Positions 32,663 through 36,561 of a stretch of 36,561 nucleotides of DNA are shown here, piece after piece. The number at the start of each line of letters is the position of its first letter. The stretch's first letter is position 1. Origin of the DNA: Desulfobacterales bacterium HSG16 (GTDB taxonomy: Bacteria > Desulfobacterota > Desulfobacteria > Desulfobacterales > HSG16); contig JAUCGE010000021.1 in assembly GCA_030377965.1 (NCBI GenBank), forward strand, positions 1 to 36,561, given 5' to 3'. The notes beneath the pieces were generated by a model. The model was not told where the DNA came from. It saw nothing but the letters and a program-made list of their open reading frames with translations, and made no database searches. Position numbers and translations under genes: made by a program.

Positions 32663-34930
32663 TTATTTTTCTTTCATATCCCAGATATTATCCCATAGTT
32701 CAGGAGGCGGATGCTCATCGAAATAATAGCTTCTTTCAATATACAGACTCGAAGCTCTGTCATGAGGATCTATTTCAACTGCACGGGCAAAATAATCAAT
32801 GCCTTTTTTCCATTCCCTGTTCCTGTAGCAATTAAAGCCCTTTTGAAATAATTCGAGCAGCTGCTCCATTTTGAAATATTCATCCTGTCCGGAATAAACC
32901 ATAATCTGGTAAATACCTACAGGTCGAGTTTTGCCTTTGACTCTGATCAGATCAACCTCACGGCTCAAATAATCACCTTTGAGTTTTTTATATGTAAATT
33001 CACTGATCAATATTTGAGTTCCATAGACCTTGTTAGCTCCCTCAAGGCGTGATGCCAGGTTGACCCCATCTCCTATAACGGTATAATCCATTCGTTTTAA
33101 AGAACCGATATTACCCGAAAGAATTTCATTGGTATTAATGCCGATTCCTATCTTTATGGGATCTTTTGATTCAGCAATCCTTCTTTCATTAAATTCTCCC
33201 ATGTCAAGCAGAATATCTATGGCAGTTTTAACTGCTCGATCAGGATCATCACCACTGGAAAACGGGGCTCCAAAAACTGCAAGAATCGCATCTCCTATAT
33301 ATTTATCAAGGATTCCCTTGTACTTGAAAATAACATCAACCGCGAGTGTAAAATACTCGTTGAGCAGAGTTACGGTTTCCTGGGGTCCGATTCGTTCCGA
33401 AATTGTGGTAAAATCCCGAATATCCGAAAACAGGATGGTGGCTTCATGGATCTGGCCTCCCAGCACAGTTTCTTCAGCACCCAGGAGTTTGTCTGCCACT
33501 TCTTTTGTCATATAACGGGAGATTGTTCCTCTCAAACGTTTTTCACTTGTAATGTCTTCCAGAACAATCAGAGAACCTATTATCTCTTTCTGAATGCTTT
33601 TCAAAGGAACGATTGTCATATTGACAGATACAAAAACATCAATGCCGACATCCAGGTCCACATCCATTTCAATATCCACTTCCCCTGTTTTCAAGACTCT
33701 GTCGATGCTCTCAGCAATCCAGGGATTCAGTTCGGAAATCATGGTCTGCAGCTTGTGCAATGCCTTGCCATTCACGCCTGAATTAACTGGCTGAATATTA
33801 AATATTCTCAGTGAAGCGGAATTATACTTAACAATTTTCGTATCCGCATCAAAAGCTATCATCCCGTTGCTCATACTCTCAAGAACGCTCTCGTTATAAT
33901 TTCTCATATTGTTAACATCTTCAAATAACTTGGCATTCTCCAAAGCAATTGATGCCTGTGCTGAAAAAGCTTTCAACCTCACTTCATCATCATGGGAAAA
34001 TGGCCCTCCCCTCTTATTGAGAATCTGGACCACGCCTATGGTTTTGCTTTTCTTATTTTTAACAGGCATACATAGTATGGACTCGGTTTTATAACCGGTT
34101 TTCCTGTCAACATCCGGGTTGAAGCGGTCATCGGCATATGCATCCGGGATATTTATGGTTTCACCCTTTATATATACAGACCCTGCAATCCCGAGATGGC
34201 AGGGAAACCTGATTTCCTGGATCTCAAGTCCATGCGCTACCTGTGACCAGAGTTCGCCTTTTTTCTCATCTATAAGAAACAGGGTGCAGCGGTCTGCTGA
34301 CAGCAACTGCTTTGTGGTATCCATTATCTTGCCCAGAAGCCGGGTCAGATTGAGTTCAAAGGAAAGTGCTGTTGCCATCTCCAGCAGGCGAACTTCTTCC
34401 TCCTTGGCCTGCTTAAGACTTTCTTCGGCCTTTTTCCGCTCCATGATATCATCCTGGAGCTGAATATTGACCCGGATCAATTCATCAGTTCTTTCTCTGA
34501 CCGACCGTTCCAGATCATCCCGATATTTTTTCAACTCCAGATGAGTCTTAATCCTGGCTTTTGCAATTGCCGCACAAAACGGTTTTGTAATATAATCGAC
34601 CGCTCCGAGTTCAAGCCCTCTGGTTTCATCGTCTTCCCGATTGCGGGCAGTGATGAAGATCACCGGAATCCGACGGGTGCGTTCATCAGCGTTGAGCCGT
34701 CCGCACACTTCATATCCATCCATTTCAGGCATCATAATATCCAGCAGGATTAAATCCGGCGGATTTTCAGATGCAGTTATATTGAGAGCATCTTTTCCAT
34801 TGGTAGCCACTGAAATTTCATACTCTGACATCAGTGAATCCACCAGCACCCTTATATTAATGGGTGAGTCGTCAATTACCAGAATTCTGGGCTTTTGCTT
34901 TTGGCTGTGGTTCATAAACTGCTTCCCCAT
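32663..34930 (-). CDS. Receiver-GAF-PAS class III adenylate cyclase
   Basis: A 755-residue signalling protein. Receiver domain 14-130 with phosphoacceptor D64 in LILLDIMMPEMDG; coiled coil about 133-185; GAF about 190-335; PAS-like about 343-460; class III cyclase about 494-675; TPR-like tail 695-730. In the cyclase domain FSDIRDF (501-507, D503) and GDA (546-548, D547) supply the two metal Asp, K543 and D615 the adenine-selecting pair, and N624 and R628 the transition-state residues, so it should make cAMP. No transmembrane helix is seen; it would be a cytoplasmic output for a histidine kinase not in the window. An odd Asp/Val stretch (VDIEMDVDLDVGIDVFV, 418-434) sits in the PAS region. Confidence 0.92.
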   Translation of the reverse strand: MGKQFMNHSQKQKPRILVIDDSPINIRVLVDSLMSEYEISVATNGKDALNITASENPPDLILLDIMMPEMDGYEVCGRLNADERTRRIPVIFITARNREDDETRGLELGAVDYITKPFCAAIAKARIKTHLELKKYRDDLERSVRERTDELIRVNIQLQDDIMERKKAEESLKQAKEEEVRLLEMATALSFELNLTRLLGKIMDTTKQLLSADRCTLFLIDEKKGELWSQVAHGLEIQEIRFPCHLGIAGSVYIKGETINIPDAYADDRFNPDVDRKTGYKTESILCMPVKNKKSKTIGVVQILNKRGGPFSHDDEVRLKAFSAQASIALENAKLFEDVNNMRNYNESVLESMSNGMIAFDADTKIVKYNSASLRIFNIQPVNSGVNGKALHKLQTMISELNPWIAESIDRVLKTGEVDIEMDVDLDVGIDVFVSVNMTIVPLKSIQKEIIGSLIVLEDITSEKRLRGTISRYMTKEVADKLLGAEETVLGGQIHEATILFSDIRDFTTISERIGPQETVTLLNEYFTLAVDVIFKYKGILDKYIGDAILAVFGAPFSSGDDPDRAVKTAIDILLDMGEFNERRIAESKDPIKIGIGINTNEILSGNIGSLKRMDYTVIGDGVNLASRLEGANKVYGTQILISEFTYKKLKGDYLSREVDLIRVKGKTRPVGIYQIMVYSGQDEYFKMEQLLELFQKGFNCYRNREWKKGIDYFARAVEIDPHDRASSLYIERSYYFDEHPPPELWDNIWDMKEK

Positions 34931-35103
34931 ACATCATTCATTTCGCTATTACAGTTTGTTTTCGTTTTCCCCAATATGATAGAAACATCATTTACAGTCA
35001 AAACAATTCCTGCTAAACCCCATATAATTGATTAAAGGAAACCTTGTTCCGGCCTTACCTATCTGACCTTATCTGGCCGGCCTCACCTGAAAGGAATTTT
35101 GTA

Positions 35104-36003
35104 ATGATAGCAGATCGTGTTGGAAAAGTCACTGACCAAATTATAATGATGGGGTCGAAAGAATCATGTGTATATCTTCTTATGGGAGATGATGAATACG
35201 CTCTTCTCGGCGGCGGCATGATCAATATCATTCCAGATGTAATATCCATGTTGCAGGAACTGGACATTGATGAAAAAAAAATAACACAGATGCTCATTCT
35301 TCATTCCCATTTCGACCATTGCGGGATCATACCTTATTTTAAAAAGAGATGGCCTCATGCAGAAATAGCTGCATCCTTTCGGGCAAAAGATCTGTTAAAA
35401 AAACAAAAAGTTATTGCAGGCATAGACTTCATGAACCAGATCTGCCTGCAAAATTATGATATGGACAGGCTTCCAGACGATATGCCCTCAAAATTTTCAG
35501 GAATTGAGGTTGAAAAGCCGCTCAAAGAAGGAGATTCACTTTCTGTTGGCGGACTTTCAATGGAAATCATCGAAACTCCGGGCCATTCTTCATGTTCTAT
35601 CGCTGTATATGTTCCGGAAATAAAAGCGCTGTTTGCATCGGATGCAGGAGGCATTCCCATTGGAAACAATATCTTTACGGCAGCCAGTTCCAATTTCGAT
35701 AAATACGAGCAAAGCCTTTACAGGATGAAAAATTTCGATATCGATATATTTCTTGCCGAACATTATGGAGGCTGCACCGGAGATGATGCAAAAACATTCA
35801 TCCCAAGATCCATCAAGTCAGCCCGGAAAACCCGACAGATTCTGGAAGAGTCTCTTTCACGCACAAAGGATGTAAAAAAAAGTACAGAGGAGATCACAGA
35901 CAAATTTTATAAAAATTTGCCAGAAAATTTCATGCCTCGGGATGTGATATCGTTCATAGTAAGCCAGATGCTCAACTGGCTGCACAAACAAAAACAGATA
36001 TAA
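35104..36003 (+). CDS. MBL-fold metallohydrolase
   Basis: A 299-residue metallo-beta-lactamase-fold hydrolase. Metal ligands appear as HSHFDH (67-72); later ETPGHSSCSIAVYV supplies the second His region and ALFASDAGGIP the bridging Asp; FLAEHYGGCTG holds the final His. It is cytoplasmic and of the glyoxalase II/thiolesterase or lactonase type; the substrate is not determined. I chose the ATG at 35104 because AAAGGA lies about 8 nt upstream and the extra 20 residues from the TTG at 35044 (FRPYLSDLIWPAS...) look non-conserved. It is divergent from the adenylate cyclase gene. Confidence 0.85.
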   Translation: MIADRVGKVTDQIIMMGSKESCVYLLMGDDEYALLGGGMINIIPDVISMLQELDIDEKKITQMLILHSHFDHCGIIPYFKKRWPHAEIAASFRAKDLLKKQKVIAGIDFMNQICLQNYDMDRLPDDMPSKFSGIEVEKPLKEGDSLSVGGLSMEIIETPGHSSCSIAVYVPEIKALFASDAGGIPIGNNIFTAASSNFDKYEQSLYRMKNFDIDIFLAEHYGGCTGDDAKTFIPRSIKSARKTRQILEESLSRTKDVKKSTEEITDKFYKNLPENFMPRDVISFIVSQMLNWLHKQKQI

Positions 36004-36013
36004 AAAAAACCAT

Positions 36014-36442
36014 ATGAAAAAATATGAAGTGAACAGTCTTTTTCAAAAAAGCGTTTTTTTGCTTTTCCTTCTATCTTTCCTGTCATGCTCTCATGTCCCG
36101 GCAAAACAGGACCAGATTGGACAGGACCAGGCCGGACAGAATGACCGGACGGCCTTGAACTTGTTAAACCCTCTGTCTCTTGCCATCCGCCTTTATCAAG
36201 GACCTCTCAATCATCTCCGATCTGTGAGAGGAGATGGCGTTTGCCCCATGCATCCGTCATGTTCTTCCTATGCAGGAAAAACCGTAAAAAAACACGGCTT
36301 TTTTATAGGCTGGATGATGATCTGCGACAGGCTCATGCGCTGCGGACATGAAAACGAGGCTTATCCCCGTGTTATTTCAAACTCCGGCAGGCAGAAAAAT
36401 TATGATCCGGTCAGGGCAAATGATTTCTGGTGGCAAAAATAA
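36014..36442 (+). CDS. yidD: YidD-like membrane insertion factor with lipoprotein signal
   Basis: A 142-residue protein carrying a YidD core at about 55-122: IRLYQGPLNHL, VCPMHPSCSSYAGKTVKKHGFFIGWMM and RLMRCGHENEAYPRV, matching the CRFxPTCSxYA...HG...RLLRCHP pattern. Ordinary YidD is 70-85 residues and follows rnpA, helping YidC insert membrane proteins. Here the N-terminus is instead a signal peptide with a lipobox-like LSC (C25, preceded by Phe at -3) and a Gln/Asp-rich linker, so it may be a periplasm-facing lipoprotein. It follows the MBL gene by 10 bp and lacks its own ribosome-binding site. Confidence 0.8.
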   Translation: MKKYEVNSLFQKSVFLLFLLSFLSCSHVPAKQDQIGQDQAGQNDRTALNLLNPLSLAIRLYQGPLNHLRSVRGDGVCPMHPSCSSYAGKTVKKHGFFIGWMMICDRLMRCGHENEAYPRVISNSGRQKNYDPVRANDFWWQK

Positions 36443-36561
36443 GTCATTACTCCGATAAAAAAATATTCCATCTTTCTTGGATGGACAAAGATTTTAATTT
36501 GATATATGGATGAAAATATTTTCTGATGTTGGTAGCTTTATAACCCAAGTTTACCACTTAT

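Noticed and set aside
1..36561. CRISPR array or tRNA/rRNA genes
   Set aside because: No regularly spaced repeats and no tRNA-like cloverleaf or rRNA segments were recognised on reading; this was by eye only, without a covariance search.

Overview
The window reads as a chromosomal segment of a Gram-negative, probably sulfate-reducing-type Desulfobacterota (most likely Desulfobacterales). The reasons are the moderate-to-low GC content, the PEP-CTERM cargo protein, a Lgt with the Cys-rich GRIGCFFAGCCYG form of its signature, the CmcH/NodU-type carbamoyltransferase triad, and many short dispersed palindromes between genes. The taxonomic call is inference; there is no rRNA or other marker suited to firm placement.

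Layout. (1) 1-8967, surface-polysaccharide accessory region: the tail of an unidentified gene at the left edge, a helical protein coupled to a GT4-type glycosyltransferase, a membrane-anchored TPR protein, a reverse transcriptase that collides tail-to-tail with a PEP-CTERM surface protein, another glycosyltransferase, and a GDP-mannose 3,5-epimerase-like enzyme. (2) 9186-18011, one tightly packed minus-strand block. In transcription order it holds an SxtJ-like membrane protein, a 49-residue DUF5989 protein, a carbamoyltransferase, a nucleotidyltransferase, a 76-residue helical protein, a second nucleotidyltransferase, an AAA ATPase joined to a PD-(D/E)XK-like domain, an ElyC/YdcF-like protein, the Wzm and Wzt halves of a polysaccharide ABC exporter, and a 49-residue ORF truncated in a repeat. 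(3) 18146-21667: GalE, a beta-CASP metallo-beta-lactamase RNase-like protein and a UDP-glucuronate decarboxylase. (4) 21913-27654: housekeeping cluster ileS-lspA-lgt-holA, with overlapping genes and an oversized DNA polymerase III delta subunit. (5) 27746-36442: LysM envelope protein, alpha/beta hydrolase, small conserved protein, another sugar epimerase, a Spy/CpxP-like periplasmic protein, a PilZ protein, a large receiver-GAF-PAS-adenylate cyclase, an MBL hydrolase and a lipoprotein form of YidD.

How the genes fit together. Four sugar-nucleotide enzymes (GalE, UXS, the GME-like epimerase and an unassigned SDR) would supply activated sugars. Glycosyltransferases would assemble a glycan, the carbamoyltransferase triad would decorate it, and Wzm/Wzt would export it. 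The PEP-CTERM protein and PrsT-like TPR protein tie the region to exosortase-associated surface polysaccharide, although no exosortase lies in the window. PilZ and the adenylate cyclase suggest second-messenger control nearby.

Most unusual: the nucleotidyltransferase/small protein/nucleotidyltransferase/AAA-nuclease-like module inside the polysaccharide operon; the reverse transcriptase whose C-terminus runs antisense through a PEP-CTERM gene; and a nested repeat, in which one dispersed repeat is interrupted in its second copy by a different palindromic repeat. No tRNA, rRNA, CRISPR array or complete insertion sequence was seen.
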